Assembly (NCBI GenBank): GCA_023662865.1
Contig: JAMPIK010000005.1
Coordinates: forward strand, 36,151-100,150
From: Prevotella sp.
GTDB lineage: Bacteria > Bacteroidota > Bacteroidia > Bacteroidales > Muribaculaceae
Reading direction: 5' to 3'
Length of the DNA stretch: 64,000 nucleotides
The translations under genes and the position numbers were made by a program. The notes under the pieces are model-generated. The model was given only the letters and a program-made list of their open reading frames with translations. It had not been told where the DNA came from and searched no databases. This document shows positions 1-8,538 of the stretch, piece by piece; positions within the stretch are counted from its first letter, which is position 1; every line of letters begins with the position of its first letter.

Positions 1-1
1 A

Positions 2-322
2 GGCCACACAGGTGTGTACGAGGCAATACAGAAAGCTGTAAAAGCCGTTGACTCTTGCGTTAAAGATGTAGTGACTGCAGCTGTGGCTCACGGCTATGAA
101 GGTATCCTTATCGCCGACCACGGCAACGCTGACCATGCAATCAATACCGACGGCACCCCCAACACCGCTCACTCCCTCAACCCCGTGCCGTTCATCTACA
201 TTACCGACCAAAAGGGCAAACACGTAGAGAACGGCCGTCTGGCCGATGTAGCTCCCTCCATTCTGAAAATCATGGGTCTGCCCCACCCCCCCGAAATGAC
301 CGGCCACTGCCTCATCGACTAA
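2..322 (+). CDS. gpmI: 2,3-bisphosphoglycerate-independent phosphoglycerate mutase, C-terminal part
   Basis: The frame is open from the left edge, so only the last 106 residues of a roughly 500-residue enzyme are present. The enzyme interconverts 3- and 2-phosphoglycerate in cytosolic glycolysis and uses two Mn ions. The piece begins GHTGVYEAI, typical of the family, and carries the metal-binding DHGNAD motif followed by a [10 protein letters not shown] stretch with the conserved His. The usual end, a [15 protein letters not shown] segment, is intact. A strong hairpin follows the stop, so the gene closes its transcription unit. The identity is firm; the start lies outside the window. Confidence 0.95.
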   Translation, partial: GHTGVYEAIQKAVKAVDSCVKDVVTAAVAHGYEGILIADHGNADHAINTDGTPNTAHSLNPVPFIYITDQKGKHVENGRLADVAPSILKIMGLPHPPEMTGHCLID

Positions 323-356
323 AAGAATATAGGCAGGATCCATACAATAAACCGAT

Positions 357-388
357 AGGGGACGAGGAAGACCTTGTCCCCTGTGTTT
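357..388 (+). terminator. Intrinsic terminator after gpmI
   Basis: Arms 357-367 and 372-382 form an 11-bp stem with one G-T pair and a 4-base AAGA loop. They are followed by GTGTTTTA. It sits 34 bases after the gpmI stop and faces the convergent DUF2400 gene. Confidence 0.75.
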
Positions 389-405
389 TATGATATCTCA
401 CGTAA

Positions 406-1176
406 TTACAAACCGCCGGACACACCGAGACCGAACAAGGCGAAGTCGTATTTCACCGGGTCGGCGGCATCGTATTGACGTAGAGTTTGGGTAAGCAGTT
501 CAGCGGCACGACGGTCGTTGCTGTGCCGCTCAAGCAGCCCCAAAGCCCTTGACGTGTTGGCTACATGTACGTCCAACGGAATATAAAGTTGCGAAGGTCG
601 CAATGTCTTCCATAGGCCGATATCTACTATACCGTCGTTGCGTACAAGCCAACGCAATGCCATGTTTATGCGTTTCAGAGCAGTCTTGTCCATGCGTGTC
701 GGGATACATTCCCGGCAATCCCCCCCGGCATTCTCATCAGCAAGAAGACGCCGCAGAGCTTCCCCGAATATCCACGGCGCACTGTCACTTGCCGGCGGCA
801 CAACGGCGGCGCAAAAATTCTCCATTGAACCGTATTCGGAATATATGCGCCGAAAACCGCGCATCAAATATTTCAAATGCCCGGCAAACATGGTGCGATG
901 TATGTTCTGCCGGTCCGGTAAATTTTCCCATTCACCACTCTTCAAATAAGCCAAAGGCTCATTGCGCATCTCGGCAAGCAGCCGCTCACAGTCGCGCAAA
1001 ATCATCGGTCTGCGCCCCCACGCGATAATCGCACAAAGAAAGGCTGTAATCTCCACATCTTCGTGTCGCTCAAAGCGGCGCGGAAACAGCACCGGATCAT
1101 CGTTTACAAATTCCGGCACATTAATTCGCCCTACCGCTTCATCAAGTTTTGCCTTTATCGGCTCTGACTTTTCCAT
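406..1176 (-). CDS. DUF2400 / TIGR02757 family protein
   Basis: This 256-residue cytosolic protein matches the TIGR02757 (DUF2400) family, which is common in Bacteroidota and has no established function. Recognisable parts are an N-terminal segment with DPVLFPRRF followed by an AIIAWGRRP stretch, and a C-terminal ALFGLGVSGGL. The length is usual for the family. The gene stands alone, convergent with gpmI and divergent from the topoisomerase gene. A TAnnTTTG box ends only five bases before the ATG, so the message may be almost leaderless. No catalytic residues can be assigned from sequence alone. Confidence 0.85.
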   Translation of the reverse strand: MEKSEPIKAKLDEAVGRINVPEFVNDDPVLFPRRFERHEDVEITAFLCAIIAWGRRPMILRDCERLLAEMRNEPLAYLKSGEWENLPDRQNIHRTMFAGHLKYLMRGFRRIYSEYGSMENFCAAVVPPASDSAPWIFGEALRRLLADENAGGDCRECIPTRMDKTALKRINMALRWLVRNDGIVDIGLWKTLRPSQLYIPLDVHVANTSRALGLLERHSNDRRAAELLTQTLRQYDAADPVKYDFALFGLGVSGGL

Positions 1177-1180
1177 GCTG

Positions 1181-1188
1181 CAAATATA
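1181..1188 (-). promoter_or_regulatory. −7 box for the DUF2400 gene
   Basis: Read on the minus strand this is TATATTTG, an exact TAnnTTTG match. It lies five bases upstream of the ATG at 1176. No good TTTG −33 element is seen at the expected distance. Transcription would start at or next to the start codon. Confidence 0.45.
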
Positions 1189-1318
1189 GTGAAAGAATGT
1201 TAATTTAAAAAATCCCCGGGTTTCTATGTTTTATTACAATAAACTAATATACAATATATTACCAACACAAACACAGATATAAAAATTATTTTTTATTTCA
1301 AAACCGCTATTTTTTTAT

Positions 1319-1326
1319 TATCTTTG
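1319..1326 (+). promoter_or_regulatory. −7 box for the topoisomerase subunit A gene
   Basis: TATCTTTG, an exact TAnnTTTG match, lies 22 bases before the ATG at 1349 in an AT-rich gap. No clear −33 TTTG is visible. Confidence 0.5.
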
Positions 1327-1348
1327 TACTTGATTTTAGCACTCTACG

Positions 1349-3994
1349 ATGGACGAATTACTCAACGATAACAACGAACTTCAACAACCCGAGAAGAAGA
1401 ATTACACAGTGCCGGGACAAGACAGAAACTCGCAGCTCTCGAATATGTATCAGCAGTGGTTTCTTGAATACGCCTCCTATGTGATACTGGAACGCGCGGT
1501 GCCACATATCGAAGACGGTCTCAAGCCGGTGCAGCGCCGCATTTTGCACTCCATGTATACTCTCGATGACGGTCGCTTCAACAAAGTGGCAAACGTCGTG
1601 GGTAACACGATGCAATATCACCCCCACGGCGATGCATCAATTGCCGATGCGCTGGTACAGCTCGGACAGAAGGATTTACTCGTTGACACGCAAGGAAACT
1701 GGGGTAATATCCTCACCGGCGACGGGGCGGCGGCCTCTCGTTACATTGAGGCACGCCTGTCGGAGTTCGCTTTGGAAACAATTTACAGTCCGAAAGTCAC
1801 TGAATGGACACCCTCATACGATGGTCGCAAGAAGGAGCCGATAACACTTCCGGCAAAGTTTCCGCTCCTGCTTGCTCAAGGTGTGGAGGGTATAGCAGTG
1901 GGACTGTCGTCTAAAATCCTGCCGCACAATTTTGTGGAAATATGCGATGCCGCTGTGAGCTGCCTCAAGGGGGAGGAGTTCAAGCTGTATCCCGATTTCC
2001 AAACCGGAGGGTTTATCGATGTGAGCCGTTACAATGACGGGGAGAGAGGAGGAGCCGTCAAAGTTCGCGCCAAAATCGATAAAATAGACAACAAAACACT
2101 GGCTATAACCGAAGTGCCGTTCGGCAAAACGACCACAAGTGTTATCAATTCGGTAATCAACGCGCAGCAAAAAGGAAAAATCAAGGTAAAAAGTGTAGTT
2201 GACCATACCTCGGCAACTGCCAACATAATCGTGCATCTGCAGCCGGGCACTTCTTCCGACAAGGCCATTGACGCGCTTTATGCGTTCACCGATTGTGAGG
2301 TGTCGATTTCGCCCAACTGCTGCGTGATTAACGAGGAGAAGCCGCACTTCCTGACCGTCAGCGATGTGTTGAAATACAGTGTGAACCACACGCGCCGAAT
2401 ACTTCTTGAAGAGTTGAACATCGAGCTGGGCGAAACCCGGGAGGAGCAGATGTTCGCCTCGCTGGAGAAGATATTCATTGAAGAACGCATCTATAAGGAC
2501 AAGCCTTTGGAGCAAGCTCCCGACATGGATGCTGCCGTAGCTCATATCTTTAAGCGCATTGAGCCGTGGGCCGACAAGTTCTTCCGCCCCGTTACGCGCG
2601 AAGACGTGATGCGTCTGTGGGAAATACGCATGGGGCGTATTCTCAAATTCAATGCCGATAAGGCTAACGACAAAATTGCCGCACTCGATGCGAAAATAGC
2701 ACAGCTGCTTCACGACATCGAGCATATCGTTGAGTACACAATCAATTGGTTCTCACACCTGAAAGAGAAGTACGGACACAAGTATCCGCGACGCACCGTA
2801 ATCCGAGGTTTCGATGCTATCGCCGCCGCCAAAGTGGCCGAAGCAAACAAACGCCTGTACATTGACCGAGAGGGAGGCTTTGCCGGAACGGGACTCAAAG
2901 ATTCGGAATTTGTGGCAATGTGTTCGGATATTGATGATATCATAATCTTCTACAAAGACGGCAAGTACAAGATTGTACGTGTGTCCGACAAGTTCTATGT
3001 AGGCAAGAATGTATTGTATATCAACGTGTTCAAGCGCGGCGACAAACGCACCATATACAATATGATTTACCGCAACGGCAAGGGCGGACCCTACTACATG
3101 AAACGCTTTGCCGTGCCGAGCCTCACTCGCGACAAGGAATATGACGCCACCAAGTCGCTCCCCGGCTCGAAAGTGGTTTGGTTCACTGCCAACCCCAACG
3201 GTGAGGCGGAAGTGCTGCGCATCACTCTCAAAGCAAAGCTGCGCCTGAAAGTGTTGCAATTCGACATCAACTTTGCCGACCTCGCAATCAAGGGAAAAGA
3301 GGCTCTCGGCAACCTCGTCACCAAGAACGACATCGCGCGTATCTCGCTCAAAGAGAAAGGAGGAAGTACTTTGGGAGGCAGAGCCGTGTGGTGGGATCCG
3401 GACGTCTTGCGCCTCAACTACGATGGTCGAGGAGAGCCGCTGGGTGAATTCCAAAGCGATGACCTTGTACTTGTCGTGATGAACAACGGCGAGTTCTTCA
3501 CCACCTCGTTTGCCGACACAAACCATTATGATGAAGGGATACTGCGCATCCTCAAGTTTAACCCGGACACTGTATGGACCGCGGTGCTCAACGATGCCTC
3601 GCAAGGCTACCCGTATATCAAACGCTTCACTTTCGAGCCTTCAGCTAAGTCGCAACGCTTTGTAGGAGAAGATGAAAAGTCTTCTCTCATAATGCTCACC
3701 GACACTCCTTATCCACGCCTGAAAGTGGAGTTTGGAGGTGCCGACAGTGTGCGCGAACCCATGGTGATAGAAGCCGATGAGTTTATCGGAGTGAAGAGTT
3801 TCAAAGCAAAAGGCAAACGACTCACCACCTTTGAACTGGCCGGGGTTGAGGAACTCGAGCCGACAAAGCAGCCAGAACCCGAACCGGAAGAAAATACAGA
3901 AGAAGAACCCTCCAATGACGAAGAAGTTATAAGCCAAGTAGACGTACGCGACGAGCTCACCGGCCAACACCAACTCTTCACCGACGAACCCTGA
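1349..3994 (+). CDS. parC: DNA gyrase/topoisomerase IV subunit A
   Basis: This 881-residue type IIA topoisomerase A subunit breaks and rejoins DNA for decatenation or supercoil control, together with a B subunit not in this window. The N-terminal breakage-reunion domain is clear: GLKPVQRRIL at about 57-66, YHPHGDASI at 90-98, and the catalytic tyrosine Tyr132 in AASRYIEARLS. A coiled-coil tower follows. The C-terminal half has weak beta-pinwheel character, without a clear gyrase box. The last 45 residues are acidic and rich in Glu and Pro. The lack of a gyrase box and the short CTD favour ParC over GyrA, as for similar Bacteroidales proteins. The start follows a good −7 box. Confidence 0.9.
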   Translation: MDELLNDNNELQQPEKKNYTVPGQDRNSQLSNMYQQWFLEYASYVILERAVPHIEDGLKPVQRRILHSMYTLDDGRFNKVANVVGNTMQYHPHGDASIADALVQLGQKDLLVDTQGNWGNILTGDGAAASRYIEARLSEFALETIYSPKVTEWTPSYDGRKKEPITLPAKFPLLLAQGVEGIAVGLSSKILPHNFVEICDAAVSCLKGEEFKLYPDFQTGGFIDVSRYNDGERGGAVKVRAKIDKIDNKTLAITEVPFGKTTTSVINSVINAQQKGKIKVKSVVDHTSATANIIVHLQPGTSSDKAIDALYAFTDCEVSISPNCCVINEEKPHFLTVSDVLKYSVNHTRRILLEELNIELGETREEQMFASLEKIFIEERIYKDKPLEQAPDMDAAVAHIFKRIEPWADKFFRPVTREDVMRLWEIRMGRILKFNADKANDKIAALDAKIAQLLHDIEHIVEYTINWFSHLKEKYGHKYPRRTVIRGFDAIAAAKVAEANKRLYIDREGGFAGTGLKDSEFVAMCSDIDDIIIFYKDGKYKIVRVSDKFYVGKNVLYINVFKRGDKRTIYNMIYRNGKGGPYYMKRFAVPSLTRDKEYDATKSLPGSKVVWFTANPNGEAEVLRITLKAKLRLKVLQFDINFADLAIKGKEALGNLVTKNDIARISLKEKGGSTLGGRAVWWDPDVLRLNYDGRGEPLGEFQSDDLVLVVMNNGEFFTTSFADTNHYDEGILRILKFNPDTVWTAVLNDASQGYPYIKRFTFEPSAKSQRFVGEDEKSSLIMLTDTPYPRLKVEFGGADSVREPMVIEADEFIGVKSFKAKGKRLTTFELAGVEELEPTKQPEPEPEENTEEEPSNDEEVISQVDVRDELTGQHQLFTDEP

Positions 3995-4004
3995 TACTCA
4001 TGAT

Positions 4005-4829
4005 ATGAGACAGATAGTTTTGACATTGTTGCTTTTGACAGTAGCTCATATGTGGGGTACAGCTGAAACAACGGTTGATACTGTGGCTTTTAAGCCGAAC
4101 CGGGTGTTGAGTACCGCTTATTCTGTGGAAGTTGGAGGCGAGCGGGCTTTCAACACTTACCTCAGTCCGTTAAGGCAAACGGGATGGACTGTGGGGATTG
4201 GCGGCGAATGGTCTCGGCCTATGGGTAGTTCGGCTTGTTGGGGGCAAGATATTGGTGTACGCGCTCGCATCGGGTTGCTTGAAAACCCGGCTCGAAATGC
4301 AACTATGAACGATTTGCAGCTTTCCCTTTCGTGGCGTGCGCTGCGTTCGTTCTCCCCTCTGCCCGATTTGACTCTCGGCCTTGGCGCTGGCGCATTGCTC
4401 GATGCCGGTATGCTCTACTTGCCTCGCAATTCAAACAACCCGGTGGCCGCCCGTGCCTATTTGGGTGTCACTCTTGAAGGTAACGCGGCTTGGTCGTTCA
4501 GGCTTTGGGACAAACGATTCCGGCTGTTGGAGAGTGTGTCGCTCCCCTCCCTCGGCATTTTCTTCAGTCCGCATTACGGGCAAAGCTACTATGAGATTTA
4601 CTTGGGAGACACCTCGGGGTTAGCGCATTGCGGCTGGTGGGGTAACCGCTTTGCAATCAACAATCTGTTTGCCCTTGAAGTGCCGACAGACCGAGTAAGA
4701 CTGCGTCTTGGCTACCGACTGGAAGTCTTGAACAGCATTGCTTCGGATATAGATTCGCGTATTACAACTCACAGTTTCGTGCTGGGCATCAGCACCGACT
4801 GGCTAAACGTAACTCGCCGCCATGAATAA
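4005..4829 (+). CDS. Outer-membrane/periplasmic protein, DUF3316-like
   Basis: This 274-residue protein has a signal peptide (hydrophobic TLLLLTVAHMWG, cleavage probably near Ala-Glu at 20-21). The rest is rich in alternating aromatic and polar residues, typical of a small beta-barrel, with repeated strand-like segments such as RVRLRLGYRLEVL near the end. I place it tentatively in the DUF3316 group of Bacteroidota proteins. It begins 10 bases after the topoisomerase gene and overlaps the S41 protease gene by 8 bases, so the two envelope genes are translationally coupled. The function is unknown; the outer-membrane location is inferred from composition. Confidence 0.6.
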   Translation: MRQIVLTLLLLTVAHMWGTAETTVDTVAFKPNRVLSTAYSVEVGGERAFNTYLSPLRQTGWTVGIGGEWSRPMGSSACWGQDIGVRARIGLLENPARNATMNDLQLSLSWRALRSFSPLPDLTLGLGAGALLDAGMLYLPRNSNNPVAARAYLGVTLEGNAAWSFRLWDKRFRLLESVSLPSLGIFFSPHYGQSYYEIYLGDTSGLAHCGWWGNRFAINNLFALEVPTDRVRLRLGYRLEVLNSIASDIDSRITTHSFVLGISTDWLNVTRRHE

Positions 4830-5853
4830 GGCTATTCAATATATTTGCATCTTGCTTATTTCAAGCATCTTCCCGGCTTGCGCCTCGCTCGAAGATTACG
4901 ACAACAGTGCCGCTGACAACTTCGAGTGTCTGTGGCGCACCATTGATGAGCATTATTGTTTCTTTGAGGAAAAGGGAATTGATTGGAATGAGGTGCACGA
5001 CCGATACTATCCGCAAGCTGCGCAATGCGAAACAGCCGGTGAACTCTTCGACGTTTGCTCCGCAATGCTTGATGAGCTCAAAGACGGCCATGTAAACTTG
5101 ATTTCAACTTCACGCACATCATATTACAAAAAGTGGTGGACTGACTATCCGCAAGACTTTAACCTGCGTACAATTCAGCAGTACTACCTAAATTTTGATT
5201 ACCGGCAGACGAGCGGCATCACATATCAAAAAATAGCGGGAGGCAAAATCGGATATATCTATTATTCCTCTTTCAGCTATCGTCCCGGCGAAGGTACTCT
5301 TGATGGTATCTTCTCATATTTTAACGATTGCGAATCGCTGATTATTGACATACGCAACAATGGGGGCGGACTGCTCACCGCCGTTGATACATGGGTGGGG
5401 CGTTTCATATCCCGGGAAATTGTCGGCGGATATATCCGCCACAAAACCGGACCGGGACACAATGACTTTTCCGAGCCATATCCGGTGAAATACAAACCGG
5501 CTGAGGCCGGGCGTGTGATGTGGACAAAACCGATTGTCGTGCTCACAAACCGAGCTTGCTTTTCATCGGCAAACGATTTTGTGAGCGTGATAAAACAGTT
5601 GCCGCAAGTCACGGTTGTCGGTGCCCGAACCGGCGGTGGCGGCGGTATGCCTTTCTCATCGGAAACACCGTGCGGCTGGAGCGTGCGCTTCAGCGCATGC
5701 CCTGTAACCGATGCGCAAGGCAATGAGATTGAATCAGGCATTGACCCATCACCCGGACACGAAGTCCATGCCCCCGACTCCCAACTGGCTCAGGGCACAG
5801 ACGCCATTCTTGACCATGCCGTATTATTCCTCCTGGGGAATATGAAACAATGA
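4822..5853 (+). CDS. S41-family peptidase lipoprotein
   Basis: A lipoprotein signal ends in the lipobox FPAC with Cys20, so the 343-residue enzyme should be anchored at a membrane surface. S41 landmarks are DGH at 88-90, DIRNNGGG at 176-183 and NRACFSSANDF at 243-253 with the likely nucleophile Ser248. No PDZ domain is evident. At Ser+25, where CtpA/Tsp-type enzymes have the catalytic lysine, there is a glycine in a GGGGG run. This fits the His-using tricorn-like branch better, with His90 as candidate. It overlaps the upstream barrel gene by 8 bases, and its 3' end overlaps convergent rsmD by 30 bases. The substrate is unknown. Confidence 0.85.
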   Translation: MNKAIQYICILLISSIFPACASLEDYDNSAADNFECLWRTIDEHYCFFEEKGIDWNEVHDRYYPQAAQCETAGELFDVCSAMLDELKDGHVNLISTSRTSYYKKWWTDYPQDFNLRTIQQYYLNFDYRQTSGITYQKIAGGKIGYIYYSSFSYRPGEGTLDGIFSYFNDCESLIIDIRNNGGGLLTAVDTWVGRFISREIVGGYIRHKTGPGHNDFSEPYPVKYKPAEAGRVMWTKPIVVLTNRACFSSANDFVSVIKQLPQVTVVGARTGGGGGMPFSSETPCGWSVRFSACPVTDAQGNEIESGIDPSPGHEVHAPDSQLAQGTDAILDHAVLFLLGNMKQ

Positions 5854-6369
5854 GAAATTGACCGAGCCATAAGTGCGATGTTGCTCAAAATGAGGCAACG
5901 CACTGAAATCGTGATTCTTGTTGTGCTCAACAATCACCCAAGTGCCGGGTTTGAGCATTTGGGAATTTAAAATCAATTCGGGAATCTCAGCAAAACGCGG
6001 ATGGTCATACGGCGGGTCGGCAAAAATAAAATCAAATTGAGCGGAGCAAGTCTCCACATATTTGAATACATCGCCTTTCACCACAGTAAGAGCCGCTGCA
6101 TTCAGCTTCTCTTTTACAGAACGTATGAAATTGGCCTGAGTAGCAGCCATCTCCACCGCCACTACCCTATCGCAGCCCCGGCTTAGAAATTCCAAAGCGA
6201 TTGCACCGGTGCCGCTGAACAGGTCAAGAGCCGACTTGCCGTCAAAGTCCTCAAGATTTTCAAGCACATTGAAAATATTCTCGCGAGCGAAGTCGGTAGT
6301 GGGGCGTGCGGTTATATTGCGTGGCACATCGAAACGGCGACGGCCATATTTTCCTCGGATTATTCTCAT
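5824..6369 (-). CDS. rsmD: 16S rRNA (guanine(966)-N(2))-methyltransferase
   Basis: RsmD methylates N2 of G966 in 16S rRNA using S-adenosylmethionine. The 181-residue length is standard. Motifs seen are MRIIRGKYGRRRF at the start, the SAM-binding LDLFSGTGAIALE and the catalytic FADPPYD. The ATG shares one base with the stop of the upstream DUF3822 gene (TAATG arrangement), so the pair is coupled, as is usual in Bacteroidota. The 3' end runs 30 bases into the convergent S41 gene. Confidence 0.95.
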   Translation of the reverse strand: MRIIRGKYGRRRFDVPRNITARPTTDFARENIFNVLENLEDFDGKSALDLFSGTGAIALEFLSRGCDRVVAVEMAATQANFIRSVKEKLNAAALTVVKGDVFKYVETCSAQFDFIFADPPYDHPRFAEIPELILNSQMLKPGTWVIVEHNKNHDFSALPHFEQHRTYGSVNFSLFHIPQEE

Positions 6370-7169
6370 TACTTGATAATATTTAAGGCTGTGGAAATGT
6401 TTATTCCGTTGTTAATTGCGTTGGCTACAGCGGTTGAATTTACCGTGAGGCTGACGTAGTTTATGTGTTTGCGCAGCGGTGAGAGTACTTGTCGGCGCAA
6501 ATCTTCTTTGCCGCTTATTCGCAGTTCACCTTGTTTGGGATTGAAGCTGAGGGCTTTCCAAAAGAAGAGTATGTAGTAGACGGTGTCCGCACCCTGAGAA
6601 CAGTACCAAAAGCCGGAATGAACGAGTCTGCCGTTGCGGAAAGCGGCAATGTCCACGACGTTGTCCGAAAGGTGTACCCACATTTTTTCGCCTCCTTCGG
6701 CGGCAGCCTTTTCCCCGCACCAAGTTGTCAGGGGAGTGCAGACATGGTGCACATCTTCGGTGAGAAATGTGCGGCTCAGGAAGTCTTTCAGTCCTCGCGG
6801 GGTAGAGAAGATAAAAGCCTCCTCATCGCCGGTTGCATCAAACCACACATCCTTTTGCTCCGAGGCATCGACCACGTCAAGTGCAGTCCGGATATTTTCC
6901 GGGTCTTCCGGTGAGAAGAGTTTTCGGGGGACAATCAGCGAGGCTTTCGGACGGATAAGAATCGAGGTGTCGTAGTCATCGGGGAGGAGCGAGTCATCGT
7001 AGACTGCATTCTCTACATTTTTGAGTACGTCGGCATCGGCACACTCCCAGACGCGCGAAATGTATGGCACAAATTCGCGGGTCTTGCGGTTGAAAAAAGC
7101 GGCATTAAAACCGTTCATACCTACGGTGAGGGCAAGCCTCCAGATGTCATGGTCAGAAAAATCCAGCAT
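6369..7169 (-). CDS. DUF3822 family protein
   Basis: This 266-residue cytosolic protein belongs to DUF3822, a Bacteroidota family usually encoded directly before rsmD. It has an actin/ASKHA-like feel (DATGDEEAFIF, VDIAAFRNGRLVHSGFW), but no function is established. I chose the ATG at 7169: it lies just after the stop of the upstream AT-rich gene and begins MLDFSDHDIW. An in-frame ATG at 7187 would add six residues and overlap the upstream gene by 17 bases. The one-base overlap with rsmD implies shared expression. Confidence 0.8.
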   Translation of the reverse strand: MLDFSDHDIWRLALTVGMNGFNAAFFNRKTREFVPYISRVWECADADVLKNVENAVYDDSLLPDDYDTSILIRPKASLIVPRKLFSPEDPENIRTALDVVDASEQKDVWFDATGDEEAFIFSTPRGLKDFLSRTFLTEDVHHVCTPLTTWCGEKAAAEGGEKMWVHLSDNVVDIAAFRNGRLVHSGFWYCSQGADTVYYILFFWKALSFNPKQGELRISGKEDLRRQVLSPLRKHINYVSLTVNSTAVANAINNGINISTALNIIK

Positions 7170-7170
7170 A

Positions 7171-7641
7171 TTAGATATCGCTATCATTTTGAAGCCAATT
7201 TTTAGGCCATGGGTATTGATAGTTATCCCATAGTTGTTTTATGTACTTTTTTACCGAACCTCTTTTTGCGAAATTTAAATTTTGCAGATTCCTACATGTA
7301 TCTCCACTTGCTATTGCTTTTTCTCTTCGAGAGAGGATAGTCATTGCAAATTCAGCATAATGAGATTTTACTCCAACGTATAAATTATTAAAGCACCTAT
7401 CTGCAAGATAATGATATGAATGATTGATAAAATCAAGTTCATCTTTGGCTATATAATTTTTGGATGATATCTTAATTGCTTTCTTACAATATTTGGAAAA
7501 TTCTTTTTCCTTTTTATTGTTATATTTTGATTCACTCAAATCAAGACCAATTTGATTTAAAATTCGTTTTTTTGTATCAGCTTTTCCAAATATGAGTAAG
7601 CAAATTGCGACTACTGCAATTGTTATAATAAAATCTAACAT
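7171..7641 (-). CDS. Hypothetical AT-rich protein with N-terminal membrane segment
   Basis: The 156-residue product has one hydrophobic segment at residues 3-18, then a basic, polar cytosolic part with 'SKYNNKKEKEFSKYCKKA' and two aromatic-rich patches. I do not recognise a family. Its low GC content and AT-ending codons differ strongly from DUF3822 and rsmD, which it precedes on the same strand. It lies in the accessory patch with the DUF4160/DUF2442 genes, so recent acquisition is likely. The start is the only ATG that gives the full membrane segment. Confidence 0.6.
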   Translation of the reverse strand: MLDFIITIAVVAICLLIFGKADTKKRILNQIGLDLSESKYNNKKEKEFSKYCKKAIKISSKNYIAKDELDFINHSYHYLADRCFNNLYVGVKSHYAEFAMTILSRREKAIASGDTCRNLQNLNFAKRGSVKKYIKQLWDNYQYPWPKNWLQNDSDI

Positions 7642-7781
7642 AATTCATATCGATTAATAAATTAACATTTTTTCAATATATTAAAGTTGAACCATATATG
7701 TCATGTTTAATAATAAGGTAGCAGTTAATATTAGACAGCTACATTTTTGAATTGCAAAATTAATCAAAAATATCAAATACG

Positions 7782-7812
7782 CCATAAAATTTGGAGTCCA
7801 TAAAATTTGGAG
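7782..7812 (+). repeat. Two 15-base direct repeats upstream of the DUF4160/DUF2442 pair
   Basis: The 15-mer CCATAAAATTTGGAG occurs at 7782-7796 and again at 7798-7812, separated by one base (16-base period). The second copy contains the TTTG of the putative −33 element. The position suggests an operator, possibly for the HTH protein encoded downstream; that link is inference. Confidence 0.7.
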
Positions 7813-7837
7813 GTGATAGAATTATTACCTATATTTG
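7806..7837 (+). promoter_or_regulatory. Promoter of the DUF4160/DUF2442 pair
   Basis: TTTGG at 7806-7810 and TATATTTG at 7830-7837 are separated by 19 bases, a good Bacteroidota −33/−7 pair. The DUF4160 reading frame begins at 7864. Confidence 0.65.
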
Positions 7838-7863
7838 CAGTGGAAAATCAAACCACAACAAAA

Positions 7864-8094
7864 ATGCCCACTATATTTAAACTTTTTGGATTTACTTTCT
7901 TATTTTATGCTAACGATCATGAACCGATTCATGTGCACGTGGTAAAGGGAAAACAAAAGGCGAAGTTCAGAATTTTCTCGGTTTAACTGGTTGAGAATCA
8001 AGGTCTCAAGGAATCAGAACTGAAAATGGTCGAGGCAATTATTGAGGAGATAATTGCAGAACATTGGAACAAATTCTTTAACCAATACAAATAA
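7864..8094 (+). pseudogene. DUF4160 family gene interrupted by an in-frame stop
   Basis: From the ATG at 7864 the frame reads MPTIFKLFGFTFLFYANDHE, the typical DUF4160 beginning. It stops at codon 41 (TAA at 7984-7986) after KFRIFSV. The same frame then continues LVENQGLKESELKMVEA to a natural stop at 8092-8094, giving the family's normal length of about 76 residues. A single CAA to TAA change would explain the break. DUF4160 genes are commonly paired with DUF2442 genes, as here. Two short peptides from separate starts remain possible but less likely. Confidence 0.8.
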
Positions 8095-8099
8095 GAGTC

Positions 8100-8513
8100 A
8101 TGAATAGAGATGATATTGAAAAAGTATGGTTGACGGATACTGCCGTATGGATTCGCACCAAATCGGGTAACGAGGCTTGCGAGGAGTTTGAACTTTTGCC
8201 TCGGTTGAAATATGCCACAAAGGAACAGAGAGAGGCATATAAACTTAACCACTTCGGTATTCGTTGGGATGAGGTTGATGAGGATTTGAGTTACGAAGGC
8301 TTCTTTTATGAAAAGCCGACAAGCCGACTTTACCGTATATTTATGGGTCATCCTGAGCTTAACGCCTCTGCGATAGCCCGGCGTTTGGGCATGGCTCAAA
8401 GTCTGTTGGCTCAATACATATCAGGCACCAAGAAACCATCAAAGGAGCGAGAGGAATCCATTCTCAAGGAAATCCACGCGCTGGGTGCTGAACTACAGGC
8501 AATACCTTTGTGA
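8100..8513 (+). CDS. DUF2442 domain protein with C-terminal HTH
   Basis: Residues 1-65 match DUF2442 (VWLTDTAVWIRTKSG, then LKYATKEQREAYKLNHFGIRW). Residues about 80-125 form a helix-turn-helix of the XRE kind (SAIARRLGMAQSLLAQYISG). It starts five bases after the DUF4160 frame and shares its promoter. This pairing has a toxin-antitoxin-like layout, but no activity can be read from the sequence. The HTH protein is a plausible autorepressor through the direct repeats at 7782-7812. It ends 25 bases before the helicase gene. Confidence 0.8.
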   Translation: MNRDDIEKVWLTDTAVWIRTKSGNEACEEFELLPRLKYATKEQREAYKLNHFGIRWDEVDEDLSYEGFFYEKPTSRLYRIFMGHPELNASAIARRLGMAQSLLAQYISGTKKPSKEREESILKEIHALGAELQAIPL

Positions 8514-8538
8514 GACGTTTAAACGTAATTTTTGTGGT

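Noticed and set aside
1814..2725. 303-codon open frame on the minus strand
   Set aside because: It lies fully inside the topoisomerase gene on the other strand and its translation has no domain sense; an antisense by-product of codon bias.
2753..3604. 283-codon open frame on the minus strand
   Set aside because: Also antisense to the topoisomerase gene, with no recognisable product or promoter.
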